A stretch of 64,000 nt of DNA from Neoconidiobolus thromboides FSU 785. Taxonomy: Eukaryota > Entomophthoromycota > Entomophthoromycetes > Entomophthorales > Neoconidiobolaceae. Under the pieces are notes generated by a model. That model had not been told where the DNA came from and searched no databases. It worked only from the letters and a program-made list of their open reading frames with translations. The first letter of the stretch is position 1, and each line of letters opens with the position of its first letter. Made by a program: the position numbers and the translations under genes. This document shows positions 1 through 10,259 of this stretch, piece by piece. The stretch is from contig MU626342.1 of NCBI GenBank assembly GCA_025603075.1, positions 1-64,000 of the forward strand, written 5' to 3'.

Positions 1-207
1 TTCAACCGTTACTTTGATAATGTTACTCAAACTCCATGGTTATTTTCTAATGCTCAAAAGAAGTTTATTTCTTATGATGATCCTCAATCACTTAAGATTA
101 AAGTTGATTATGCCAAAAAGAAGAATCTTCGTGGTGTCATGTATTGGGACATGGCTCAAGATTTTAATGATGAATTGTTGAACGTTGCTAATGGCATCCG
201 TAGTTAA
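1..207 (+). CDS. GH18 chitinase-like protein, 3' end only
   Basis: Reading frame 1 is open from the window edge to a TAA at 205-207 and gives 68 residues. The segment ending in RGVMYWDMAQD resembles the last beta strand of the GH18 barrel, where a conserved Trp (here in MYWDM) lines the substrate site; the preceding KVDYAKKKNL resembles the usual 'K..ya....l' helix of the family. The expected role is hydrolysis of chitin or a related glycan, secreted or wall-associated. The N-terminus and the catalytic DxxDxDxE motif lie outside the window, so activity cannot be judged. Converges with the RING gene downstream. Confidence 0.7.
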   Translation, partial: FNRYFDNVTQTPWLFSNAQKKFISYDDPQSLKIKVDYAKKKNLRGVMYWDMAQDFNDELLNVANGIRS

Positions 208-688
208 AAAACCTAGCTAATAAAATATTGTAAAATTCAATTGTTATAAATATTATTGCTTCTTAGAAAAGTGTATTCAGAAGCTACTATTATGATTGTT
301 TACTATTATTTTTATAAATAAAGTATTTAAAAATAATAAATTCTATTTAAACGGTGCTCTATTTTGCCTTAACTATTTAATCTATAAAAGTTTTAGCAAA
401 ATTTATTAAAGTAAATTTTAAATGGTAATGCTTTCACTAAGGTGGTAAATAAATCCCTTTTAGATACTATTAACCGATTAACTTTATACAAAATATTAAC
501 AAATGGATGATTTTATAAATTTATAACAGTATTGATGAAAAGCTTTTAATAGTTAATAATATAATTATTTAAGGAAGTTAGGCGTCTGTCGTACAATAGG
601 AGTCTTAGTAGATAAAACAGTCATTGGGTACTCTTGAATTTTATCTGTAAACCTTTCAGTATCACCTTATATTGTTAAGTTTTATTTT
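208..688. other. intergenic, convergent 3' ends
   Basis: AT-rich spacer between the GH18 stop and the stop of the opposing RING gene. I see no gene, repeat or RNA in it. Confidence 0.6.
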
Positions 689-2016
689 TTATAAATGAAT
701 AAATTTACTTTCAAGCCATTTCTCAACTTTATGATAATTGTTCCAGGGTTGTTCTTTATTAACTATTTTGTATCCTCTACTTCTTATATTTTCTTCCTTT
801 AATTGTGGATCCACAGTCAGCCCGTTTTGAAATGTATAGTTATTAAAATTAGGATTGTTATTTGAAGGTGGTGAGTTGGATATAGAAATATGGTTATTAT
901 GTACTAAATCAAAGTTATTTTTTAGGTATAGCTTTGATGCTTTTACATTGTTATTATAATTCATATCATAAGGATCAATTAAACTGCTATTATGCTTACT
1001 GAAGGGAGATGAAACAATACTATCCGGCTTTAAACTTAGTCTATTGTTATTTGTATTACTATACTAGAACTCGAAAGTTAAAAATATAACTACGTACCTT
1101 CTGTTAAAGATAGGTAACATTTGATCATGAAAGTTATTTTTATAACGCCCTGATAATATAAATATGTATGTCGAGCGAAACAAAAATGTTTACCATTTAC
1201 AAAATCATTAGATGGTTTATATTTAATAAGTTCCTACAATATTCAGTCTAGTTGTAAATTTAAAAAGTTACGAACCTTATTCATGCTTTGATCTATACAT
1301 TTTAGATCAATGTTTCTATAATTAATAAGTATATTATATAGAAATGGTATTTTTTACTGGTATGACATAGTGTTGTATTCTTTTTGATTATAAAGTCTTG
1401 ATTGTTTGATTGATTGTTTTAACTTTGAATTTTCATTTTGAAGGTTTTTAATTTGCCTAAAGCTATTAGAATATATCTTTCTTTAAAATAATTATACTCC
1501 TTCATCTCCTTGTAGTTTTTAAATGATGCTTTTATTTTATGTTGTATTTCTCTTTGTTGTATTATTTTCTTTTTTAATAGTCTAATTAGCTCATTCTTGT
1601 ATTTTAATTGGAACTAATTAAAAGCTTTAGTATGTATATAAATCATAATATTATTACATCATTAAGATTCAGTATTTCATTGAAGGCATATGTTAGATTT
1701 CCAAATATATGATATGTCTCCCTATAATTCTTATTTATGTCAGTCCCATATAAATGATTATATACTTCAAACCTTGGTAGATAGAAGAGTATTCATGCTA
1801 TTCCTATTACAGAGTAAACAAGTAGCTAATTTGTTTATACACCTATTTAAATAAAATATTCTTACTTTTATTGTATGCTGCATTTGCACAATGGATACAA
1901 ACAGTGTGCTTACAATCATAGATGTAAAAACTTATTACATTTTTATGGTCTAATGAAAATTTTCCACAAAGCTGGCAATATAAGTAATCAATCAGTTCTG
2001 GGTCTGGGGTATCCAT
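689..2016 (-). CDS. RING-finger coiled-coil protein, Zip3/HEI10/RNF212-like
   Basis: A multi-exon gene of which only the last exon (964-689) is a long open frame. Exon 1 runs 2016-1866 and carries CQLC and CKHTVCIHC; after a GTAAGA donor, exon 2 continues in phase with CINKLATCLLC, completing a C3HC4 RING. Later exons, joined by plausible GT...AG introns (one with a CTGAC branch site), encode a Lys/Gln/Glu-rich coiled coil (about 1610-1385) and then an Asn/Ser-rich tail. N-terminal RING, coiled coil and disordered tail is the layout of Zip3/HEI10/RNF212, SUMO or ubiquitin E3 ligases acting at meiotic crossover sites. The family call rests on architecture; another small RING ligase is possible. 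Exon joins are my model. Confidence 0.6.
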
Positions 2017-2775
2017 GATAATATTTCTTTTATAAAAATCAATTAAAGCTTTTTAAATAATTATAATTAATGCATTTATTTATAAAAAAAATGCAAATTC
2101 TTTTTAACTTGAATTTTGCTTAAGGCTAATAAAAGCTACAGTACATTTGATTTCATCTAATAAATTATCTAACAATTTGATTGGCTGTTTCGAGGAATAG
2201 AATGGTTATGTTTGAGGTTAAGTGAATTAATAATATAACCTGTACTAATTTATATCCCAGGCTTTGACATAGCCTCTAATAAAGTCATTTTAGACGTAAC
2301 CACAAGTATGAGTACAGCAATAAAGATTACAAGGGATTGAAAGATTCAAATATTTTTTAAAGTTTTTAATGTTTATTGCCTAAAAGGGATGGTTATTGTT
2401 ATAATTTTTACGCCTTATACCATGTCTATTAGCACCTGTTTATCAAGCATGTGCTATTTTAAGGATAGCAATTAACAGTTTCTGCCTATGGAGAAGAAAA
2501 AATAGATTCCATTTGATTAAAAGCGATATCCTGTGGAAATAAAAAGGATTGTATTTTTTAAAGAATAAGTATAACAAGCTTAAACATTGTAAGTAGCTAC
2601 TTGTAAGCCAAACTACGACAATAGTCCTACTACGAATTATATCAAGTAGCAATGCTTTCTATAACCCTTACAACAACAGGAGTGCTGAGAGTATCTATAT
2701 ATTTTTGTTAAGGCACAATAAAAGTTTGATTTTTAAAAAATAATATTTATTGCTTATTTTAAAAGCAGTATAAAA

Positions 2776-3291
2776 CTATATAATCAAATAAAAAAGGGAT
2801 ATACCAAAGAATGCGTATAATACACCAACCTTTGCTGTAAAAGCTATTTCAGATAGTGCTCCGGACGTTGAAGAGTTCTTTGATTGTGTAGCCTTACTTT
2901 TATCTTCGGTACTATTGGCAGATTTAGAGACAGAAGCGTCAGTAGTTGGGGTAGAAATTCCTGAATTACAATCTTTTACACATTGGCTTGATTTGGTAGA
3001 GTCACTAATAAAATCTTTATTTGTATAGCAAGATTCAATGCAAGCCTTTTTATCTTTAATACCAGTAGCGGTTAAATCTGAAGAACCAGAACATTTAGCC
3101 TTGCATGATATATCTTTAGGATCACATTTGCTTACACATTCACCAATTGCAACGTTAGCTGCTTGTTCCTCCTTAGGAGCACCTTCTTCACCTTTATTTT
3201 TATCATCGGCTGGGGCAGCATTTATTGAAATAGAACAAATGCAAATAAGAAGTATGAGATAGCTATAAAAATGAATAAAGCTGAAGCGCAT
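2776..3291 (-). CDS. secreted cysteine-rich protein, probably GPI-anchored (paralogue 1)
   Basis: 171 residues, no intron. It starts with a signal peptide (hydrophobic core about residues 8-24, cleavage likely after INA). The mature part has eight Cys as CxxxC pairs: C-x3-C, C-x3-C, C-x3-C and C-x3-C. A Ser/Thr/Lys-rich low-complexity linker follows, and the protein ends in a hydrophobic tail with no charged residue after it, the pattern of a GPI-attachment signal. Likely a cell-surface or wall protein; no enzymatic domain is recognised. A close paralogue at 5898-6458 keeps every Cys. A TATA-like box lies about 50 nt upstream of the ATG. A type I membrane protein is the alternative. Confidence 0.75.
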   Translation of the reverse strand: MRFSFIHFYSYLILLICICSISINAAPADDKNKGEEGAPKEEQAANVAIGECVSKCDPKDISCKAKCSGSSDLTATGIKDKKACIESCYTNKDFISDSTKSSQCVKDCNSGISTPTTDASVSKSANSTEDKSKATQSKNSSTSGALSEIAFTAKVGVLYAFFGISLFYLII

Positions 3292-3340
3292 TTTGAAATA
3301 AAGAGTAAAAAGTAAAAAGCAAAGAAATTATGAGGAAGCA

Positions 3341-3350
3341 GATATTTATA
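3341..3350 (-). promoter_or_regulatory. TATA-like box of paralogue 1
   Basis: TATAAATATC on the minus strand, about 50 nt before the ATG at 3291. The same element is conserved at the same distance in the second copy. Confidence 0.5.
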
Positions 3351-3900
3351 CTTTTTAAAAGTGAACTTTAAATGGAACTTGGCTATTTTTAACTCTGAAA
3401 ATTCTTAAAATAGGCATCCATTAATAAATATTTGATTCAAATGACCGTTCAATAGCCTTTTTTATCACATTTTTAACTATTCTAATTAATGTAAATTTAT
3501 TTGAGTTTACGAATTGAATTTTGTAAGAATAGGCTCCCTTATTAATTCAATTTCGGTCATATTTCGATAAGCTTGCTGTAAAAAAGGGGATAAAATAGAA
3601 CAAAATTTGATTATGTGGGGTACTGGTAAACAGGGTGAGTGAGATCGAACTTAATCAATGTTTATGTCTTCTGTTTTTAAATTATTGATTGTAGCTGCTC
3701 ATCATTTTATTAGAAGTAAATGTTTGACTATTCCAAGTGAAGTTATAATATCAAGAATTAAATAGAACCATATTTCTTATAGTCAGAAGCTTGAGAAACT
3801 TTAGAATTTAAACTGCTCCAAACCAAACCTTTAATTTGGAATAACTTTGAGCTATTTAAGAAACTTTACTCAAATGATCTATCATGAAGGGCAAAGCCAT

Positions 3901-4177
3901 TGAAGTGAATGAAGATGTTAAGAATAAAAAATGAAAGAGGCTGAGTAAAGTAGATAAATGTATTATTTAAAATTTCTTCTAAAAGTAGCATTTTTTATGG
4001 CATTTATAACCTTCTACATATTAATAACAAAATTGAGTGTTACTAGAGAACGTCAAATATGTAATATTCAGTTTTTGATTGGAAATCAATCATTAAGATT
4101 TGGTTGGGAGATTAGGGATTATAGTCTCAAACAGTAAACTAAAAAACTAATTTGACGACCTAAAAGTCGACATGACA
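3901..4177. other. intergenic
   Basis: AT-rich, no gene seen. Confidence 0.5.
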
Positions 4178-4278
4178 TATAAGGATATATTTTTGTGTTT
4201 AAGAATTTTACTACCATTTTTCTGCTTAAATAGCGCTTAAAAATGGAAAAAAAGTGAAGCCAAAAAAACATTCTCATA
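4178..4278 (+). mobile_element. MITE-like element, copy 1
   Basis: Starts TATAAGGATATATTTTTG and ends in a diverged CATTCTCATA. The interior (the TTTAAGAATTTTACTA and AAATAGCGCTTAAA blocks) matches the family consensus. The ends are degraded, so this is an older copy. Confidence 0.8.
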
Positions 4279-4292
4279 TGGTTATTTCTTTT

Positions 4293-4361
4293 TTCTGTAA
4301 AAATCCTGCTAACAATCTTTTTACTCAATATCGCTTAAAAAATACAGCCCCATATAATGGG
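4293..4361 (+). mobile_element. degenerate, internally deleted MITE-like copy
   Basis: A second, shorter match directly after copy 1: blocks resembling CTAACAATTTTTCCACTC and AGCGCTTAAAA, then CCCCATATAA, with the middle missing. Recognised only by similarity to the neighbouring family members. Confidence 0.5.
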
Positions 4362-5204
4362 TATGAGGCACATAAAAGAAGTTCTAATCAAGTAAAGTTT
4401 TTTCTTAGGGATCCTTACTTTAAATTTAAAATAGTACCTATATAGCAACCTGAATACATGATACTTTTAAAACTACTCAAGATAAAAATCACTTTTTAAC
4501 ATTTATTTTGATAGAAATTAAATATAAACAACAAAACAAAGTATCAAGGTACTATTTAATGTATGACAAAAAACGTTAATGTTTGATTTGATTGTAGTTG
4601 CCTTTAGTTTTACAGCCAAATTTTTGGTTTTGCTTAGTTTCATGACAATCATTGTTCAAAAAATTTTGTAGTTTGAGCAAATTTGGAACTGACATATACC
4701 CAAGAGCCCTTTACGAAAATGCACTAATTTTTAATCGAAAATAAGAACTTGGCTAGCTAACAAACTGTTTACTGGCCCAAATCCCACTAAACTCGATTGG
4801 TTTTGGCTAATAGATACTTATCCAAAAAAGAGTAACCAATAAAAACCGAAGTAAAATCAACTTAAATCTATGAAAGCAATTAATTAAATCAAAATGTAAT
4901 AAATATATACACTTTCATTAGTTATAGAGACACAATAGTTAATTTATTAATACAAGTTTGTCATTTCGCAAACTTTAGAGGGTTTTATTTCACTTTATAC
5001 AACTTACTTTTTTGAATTAGTGCTCATTAACTAAAATCTTCAAATTTGCTAAAACTTGACACAGTAAGCAGTTTATTAGCTAACCAAATCCTGAAAATAA
5101 TTTGTTGAATAATTTAAAAACAAAATTTACTGTTGTAATCAATAACTTTCTCATTTTTACGAAACAAGACTATTTATGGAAATACCCAATAGACCAAAGG
5201 GGGT
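4362..5204. other. intergenic, AT-rich
   Basis: No gene, RNA or clear repeat seen. Confidence 0.5.
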
Positions 5205-5278
5205 GTTTAGCAACCTGATTAGCTATTTCAAGGAATTTAAAAGTTATGTTTGAAGATAAGCAAATTAAAGATACAACA

Positions 5279-5382
5279 TTTGGGGATGTTTTTTTAACTT
5301 CATTACTTTTTCCATTTTTTAAGCGCTATTTAAGTGGAAAATTTGTTAGTAAAATTCTTAAACACAAAAATACATCCCCATT
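5279..5382 (-). mobile_element. MITE-like element, copy 2 (reverse orientation)
   Basis: Bounded by TGGGGATG and CATCCCCA, with the interior on the minus strand. Comparison with the empty site near 2240 in the sister duplication supports a discrete insertion of about 103 bp. Confidence 0.85.
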
Positions 5383-5897
5383 TACTAATTTATATCTGAG
5401 GCTTTGACAGCCTTTAATAAAGTTGTTTTGGGCACAACCATAAGAAAATTTCTAATTTTTATAAATTTTATTGTAATATTCGAATGTTTTAAAATGTCTG
5501 CCATACTATTTGATCATAAGGGATGCTTTACATATTTACTTTTTTACTTTGCGCTATGTATGTTAATACTTGTTGTTTATCAAGTATATCTTATTCAAAG
5601 ATGACAACTAATCGTTTTCAGTTACGATAAAGAATATACATATTTGTATTATAAGTAATAGCTTCGAAAGCAGAGTTATGTTTTAAAAATAAGTATAAAG
5701 AGCTCAAATTTATAAGTAATAATAACTACATCCTAAAGTAAGATTATAACCTAACTAGTAACCTATTAAATTACAGCCTTTGCAATAATTCCTATAGCTA
5801 CTGGAAGTATATTTTTACTCATATCCAGAATATAGTTTAATAAAAGCTTGACTTTAAAAAAAAATTATTTATTGTTCATTTAGGAATTACCAAAAAA

Positions 5898-6458
5898 TTA
5901 TACAGTTAAATAAAAAAGGGATAGACTGGAGATTGCGTATAGTGCATAGGTGTTTGCTGTAAAAGCCATTCCAAACAATGCTCCAGATGTTGGAGAAGCT
6001 TTTGATTGAGTAGCCTTACTTTTATCTCCAGTACCAGAGGCAGAATTAGAAGCAGAATTAGAGGCAGAGGCGGAACTACCATTAGATGAGTTGCCATTAA
6101 CAGAATTGCCATTGACTTGAGGAGTACCTGCACTGCAATTTTTTACACATTGACTTGTTTTGGTGGAATCACCAATAAAATCTTTATTTGTATAGCAAGC
6201 TGCAATACAGTTGTTTGTATCTTTAATACCACCAGCGGCTAGATCTGAGGAGCCAGAGCATTTAGCCTTGCATGATGTGTCTCTAGGGTCACATTTGTCT
6301 ACACATTGTCCGAATATGACGTTGGCTCCTGGTTCTTCATCAGAGTTATTGTTCGCATTTTTACTATTATCATCAGCTGGAGCAGCATTTATTGAAATAG
6401 AACAAAGGCAAATAAAAAGTATAAGATAACTATAAAATTGAATGGAGTTGAAACGCAT
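5898..6458 (-). CDS. secreted cysteine-rich protein, probably GPI-anchored (paralogue 2)
   Basis: 186 residues, paralogue of 2776-3291. The signal peptide is nearly identical, with the same SISINAAPAD junction. All eight Cys are kept in the same CxxxC spacing, and a hydrophobic C-terminal tail suggests a GPI signal. The linker differs: it is an Asn/Ser/Gly/Ala repeat (NGNS and SASNSASNSAS units) longer than in paralogue 1, the fastest-changing part of the pair. A TATA box sits at the same distance upstream. Conservation of the Cys scaffold with a variable stalk fits a displayed wall protein. Function unknown. Confidence 0.75.
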   Translation of the reverse strand: MRFNSIQFYSYLILFICLCSISINAAPADDNSKNANNNSDEEPGANVIFGQCVDKCDPRDTSCKAKCSGSSDLAAGGIKDTNNCIAACYTNKDFIGDSTKTSQCVKNCSAGTPQVNGNSVNGNSSNGSSASASNSASNSASGTGDKSKATQSKASPTSGALFGMAFTANTYALYAISSLSLFYLTV

Positions 6459-6505
6459 TTTGAAATTAATATTAAAAAGTAAAGTAAGAAATAGGAGGAT
6501 GGCAG

Positions 6506-6514
6506 CTATTTATA
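6506..6514 (-). promoter_or_regulatory. TATA-like box of paralogue 2
   Basis: TATAAATAG on the minus strand, about 48 nt upstream of the ATG at 6458 and aligned with the box of paralogue 1. Confidence 0.5.
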
Positions 6515-7290
6515 CTTTTCAAAACTGAGTTTTAGGTTGAAACCTGGGGTTATTTTTAAATTTTAAAGTTCTTAAAATACGAACCAATATGAAGGTTGTA
6601 TTTAAATACTCATTCGATATCCTTTTAATTCACTTTTTTAGTTGTTCTAATTAGTAAAAAATTTATTTAAACTTAGCTAAGGTTTTGTAAGAATAGACTC
6701 CTTTATAATCCATTTCATTGCATTTCAATGAGATGATGTTGTAATAGAATCATAAAATAGAATAAAACTTTGATTCTGCGGGGTACTGACAAACAGTTAA
6801 ATTGAGACTAAATTAGTTTATATCTTTTCTCATTTCTTCAAATTATGAGTTGTGACTATTAATATCTAATAATCACAAGTGACTATTATGAGTACTTTGA
6901 GTAAGTTTTGTAATGTAAGAAGTTAGACATGACTGGATTTATATTTTAAAATATGAGAAGTTTTGAGCTTAAATCATTTTAAGTTGAATTTAAAATTTGG
7001 AATATTTCAGTTATTATGATTTAAAGAGTTACTCAAAATGATTTATAATGGAAGAGAACACCACTAAACAATTGAAACAAAAATATCAGGAATTAAAAGC
7101 GAAGATAAAGCTAATGTAATTTAAACCATTTGAATTCATTTTATGACAGGTATCCTTTATAGAACTCATGATATTTTTATATATAACTTAATATATCATT
7201 TAAAAAAATTACAATTTTATCCCATCATAAATACTAATACAATATTAGATGCATTGGTGATAGTAAATTAAGGGACATTTTATTCTTATA

Positions 7291-7395
7291 TATAGGAATG
7301 TATTTTTATATTTAAGAATCTTACTAACAAATTTTCCACTTAAATAGCGCTTAGAAGATACAAAAAATAATGAAGCCAGAAAAAATACCCCCATA
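7291..7395 (+). mobile_element. MITE-like element, copy 3, left half of palindrome
   Basis: Family member starting TATAGGAATGTATTTTT and ending ACCCCCATA, with private changes (AGAAGATACAAAAAATAA in the interior). It forms the left half of a perfect inverted pair with 7401-7506. Confidence 0.85.
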
Positions 7396-7499
7396 TAGTG
7401 ATATAATGATGCTTTTTCTGGCTTCATTATTTTTTGTATCTTCTAAGCGCTATTTAAGTGGAAAATTTGTTAGTAAGATTCTTAAATATAAAAATACAT
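7298..7499. repeat. perfect palindrome, 87-bp arms, 28-nt spacer
   Basis: Positions 7298-7384 are exactly the reverse complement of 7413-7499. The spacer is 7385-7412. Both arms are MITE interior and share the same private substitutions. Confidence 0.9.
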
Positions 7500-7506
7500 C
7501 TACATA
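7401..7506 (-). mobile_element. MITE-like element, copy 3', right half of palindrome
   Basis: Inverted partner of 7291-7395. Its outer end (ACATCTACATA) differs from the left end, so identity is confined to the arms. Confidence 0.8.
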
Positions 7507-8181
7507 TCTTTATAGTAGCCTAATATTCAATTTAGCTATGTAAAATTAAAATAAAATAATTTTCTTTGATCAAAATTGGTCAAAAGTACTCAGAAATAGA
7601 ATATTATTTGCTACTTAGCTGTTACTTTCTTGTATTCTGTTACTTAGAAAAATAAACCATTAATTTCTTTAATTCTTTATATTTCTTAGTGTACTGTATT
7701 TTATAAAAGTTCATTAAAAAAGCTAACGTCTCGATATGAAAAACTAACTTTTGGTTATCATTTTCAATAAACCTCATAAATTACTTGAAACCTTTTATTT
7801 TTTAACTAATAGTTTAAATGTATAACAATTATTTACGCTTTTTAATTAACATTCCAATAGTATATATCGTGAAATTAACATTGTCTTAAGATAAACTAGA
7901 ATTTCTTATTTAATAAACTACCTGCTCTAACAGTACAAGATACTTATAGAAAAATAATGACGATACTTGAATCATTTATTAAAGGGTAACCGCCTTATTA
8001 AAATTCTATAAAGATAAACAAAAATAACTACTTTCAACGACATAAACAGTTGAAAAAGTAGTGTATACGGATATCTTTTCCGTTTTAATTTTTTCCCAAC
8101 TTTTAAGAAGGTTAAAGTCCAACCAAATTATTAGATAAATATTTAAACAAATAAACTCGACCATATACATTTTATTTTGTC
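7507..8181. other. intergenic, AT-rich
   Basis: Downstream of PIG-M. No gene or RNA recognised. Confidence 0.5.
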
Positions 8182-9617
8182 TTATTCTTCTTTTAATGTA
8201 GCTGAAGTAATTTGCCCCTGAATGAAAAGTGGCATATAATTATGAAATCTAATGAACTGTACCAATATATAGACATTGCAAGACAACATAAAAATGGATG
8301 CAAAAAATAAAAATACAAAGGTATTTTTAGCTTCAAATTCTAAATAATATGCTGGTAAAAGCCATAAGACCTAATTCTTATCAGCTTTCTATTTCATTAT
8401 TATTATTATTAATTACCTGCGATAAGACCCATAACAACGTTATTTTGATCCCTTGATTAAAAAATGGCATCCTTGTACTTGGTAAAACTAAAGGAAGGAG
8501 ACCTAAATACCACATAAAGTACTAAAAAAAATAAAAAAAGGGATTAGGTTCTAATCAAATGAATTACCTGGGAAGTACAAACTTTATTAAAAGCAACAAA
8601 CGAAATGGTTTGTAAAAAAATAGCAAAAAACAAGTCTTTAGAATATAAAAATCCCAAGTAAATGGTGACTAAAAATTGGGGTAGGAACGAACATAAGGCT
8701 ATCATATTTGTTGGTATATAATTAGATTGTGAACTTAAATAAATTGGTAAAAACCAAAAAGAAAAATTGTGTCGATGATCTTTTCGGGTTACATGATATA
8801 AGAAGGTATGCTCAATAAATTCATCATAATAAATAAAATAAAATATCAAATTCAATGTTAAAAAGGTAGCTCCTGAATAAATGAAAAATAAAAATCTAGT
8901 TTTTGTAAAAAAATGGGAAAGATTTGGAATGGTATTGTTAACGAAGGATTCTAGCCATATTGTTATACCTTTGATTAAACTAACACCTGAGTTAGGTTGG
9001 CTTGGATTGATTGTTGGTCGCTTACCCATCCTTTTTAAATAATTCCTTTGTTTTGGATAATGATCATTTAAAAAATATAGTAGTGGAATTGAATAAATGA
9101 TTGGATAAATTTTGAAATGCACAGCTAAACCATATAAGATAGAACCCAAAAAGAAACGATTTTTTAAAAAGGCAAATACAAAAGCCAATATTATGCAAAT
9201 TAACAGTGATTCTGCATTACCTCTTGTTGATATATTGGCTACAATCGGATTATATAACCAAAATAAACTTACGATTTTAATGTTTGATTTTGTTTCTACT
9301 TTTCTTAATTTTAAAATCTCATACATAAAATAGCCTGATAATAGATCCCCTATTACAAACAATACTTTACCAAATGACTTAAACAAATAAATATTTGGTG
9401 TCAATAAAAATGCTAATAATGGTGTATATCTATAGGTACTTCTTAGATATGGACTTTTACCTTGAGTTACGAACCTTGCTGCATCTGTAAATACTTCATA
9501 ATCTATATCTGTATATTTTATTAATGATATCTTGTCCATATATTCTCCATACACTAATAGTACTATCCTTATTATCAAGGCTATTAATAAACTCCGTTGA
9601 ATTGATTTGAATAGCAT
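8182..9617 (-). CDS. PIGM: GPI mannosyltransferase 1 (PIG-M/Gpi14), 3 exons
   Basis: Adds the first mannose (alpha-1,4) to GlcN-PI in GPI-anchor synthesis in the ER lumen, using dolichol-P-mannose. Exons are 9617-8568, 8521-8417 and 8370-8182, about 447 residues, the usual family size. The lumenal DxD-type motif YTDIDYEVFTDAAR is present near the N-terminus; YRYTPLLAFLLTPN and FNKVCTSQYFMWYLGLLPL (the latter spanning intron 1) are family signatures. Many hydrophobic segments fit a polytopic ER enzyme. The frame is open to 9647 but has no ATG there; the first in-frame ATG is at 9617. The GPI pathway makes sense beside the two putative GPI-anchored proteins, though physical linkage need not matter. 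Confidence 0.92.
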
Positions 9618-10143
9618 CTTAAAAAGTGATTGCGTCAAAATTTTCAATTGAGTTTATAAATTCAAGTTCCAGATTTTGATTGAAAAATTCCTATAAAATA
9701 AATTGATCAATTTTTAAAGATTTGGTTTAAAAATAACATTTGTTTAGTTTACTATTATAATATATTTGATTCTGAGAGCAAAACTATATTGTTGAAATAA
9801 AAAGACTACTAGTAAAATGACGGTAAAGCAACTACAATTAATTATATATTTCTTTATAATAAAATTTGGCATTTGGCTTGCAAAGCGTGAATTAGTTATG
9901 AAAAAATCTTATACTTCTAGATTTTTATCTTGTAAAATAAAATAGAAATAATGGAAACTGGAAGCCGCTCTGCCAAATGCAAGCAGTACTAATTAACATA
10001 TTTTTCCTTATATTCTCCAGTTGTAACAAAGTCATGAATTATGAGATCTTATTAAAATTATTTCCTAATAAAACTATACTTTAAATACCAAGCATTCCTC
10101 TTGAATATATAAAAAATAGCTAATTAGTAAATTGAATATCAAG
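9618..10143. other. intergenic, probable PIG-M promoter side
   Basis: AT-rich, no further feature supported. Confidence 0.5.
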
Positions 10144-10245
10144 TGGGGATATATTTCTGTATTTAAGAATTTTACTAACAATTTTTCCACTCAAGTAATG
10201 CTTAAGAGATGGAAAAAGTGATGAAGCCAAAAAAAAACATCCCCA
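10144..10245 (+). mobile_element. MITE-like element, copy 4
   Basis: TGGGGATATATTT at the left and AACATCCCCA at the right. The interior matches the consensus closely, with GTAATGCTTAAG in place of ATAGCGCTTAAA. Confidence 0.9.
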
Positions 10246-10259
10246 AATGTTAAAAAGAC

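Larger units (their letters stand above)
2170..3900. repeat. tandem segmental duplication, copy 1
   Basis: This stretch aligns by eye with 5205-7085: the same downstream flank (around 2180-2310 versus 5218-5440), the same gene, and the same upstream flank up to about 3900. The copies differ at many positions and by small indels, so the duplication is not recent. Outer limits are approximate. The part before the gene (2170-2775) holds no other gene. Confidence 0.75.
5205..7085. repeat. tandem segmental duplication, copy 2
   Basis: Counterpart of 2170-3900, longer by one MITE insertion (5279-5382) that splits the otherwise aligned downstream flank. Copy 1 shows the empty site at about 2240, so the element arrived in this copy after the duplication. 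Confidence 0.75.

Noticed and set aside
2443-2652. 69-codon minus-strand hydrophobic frame
   Set aside because: The homologous flank in the second duplication copy does not preserve the frame.
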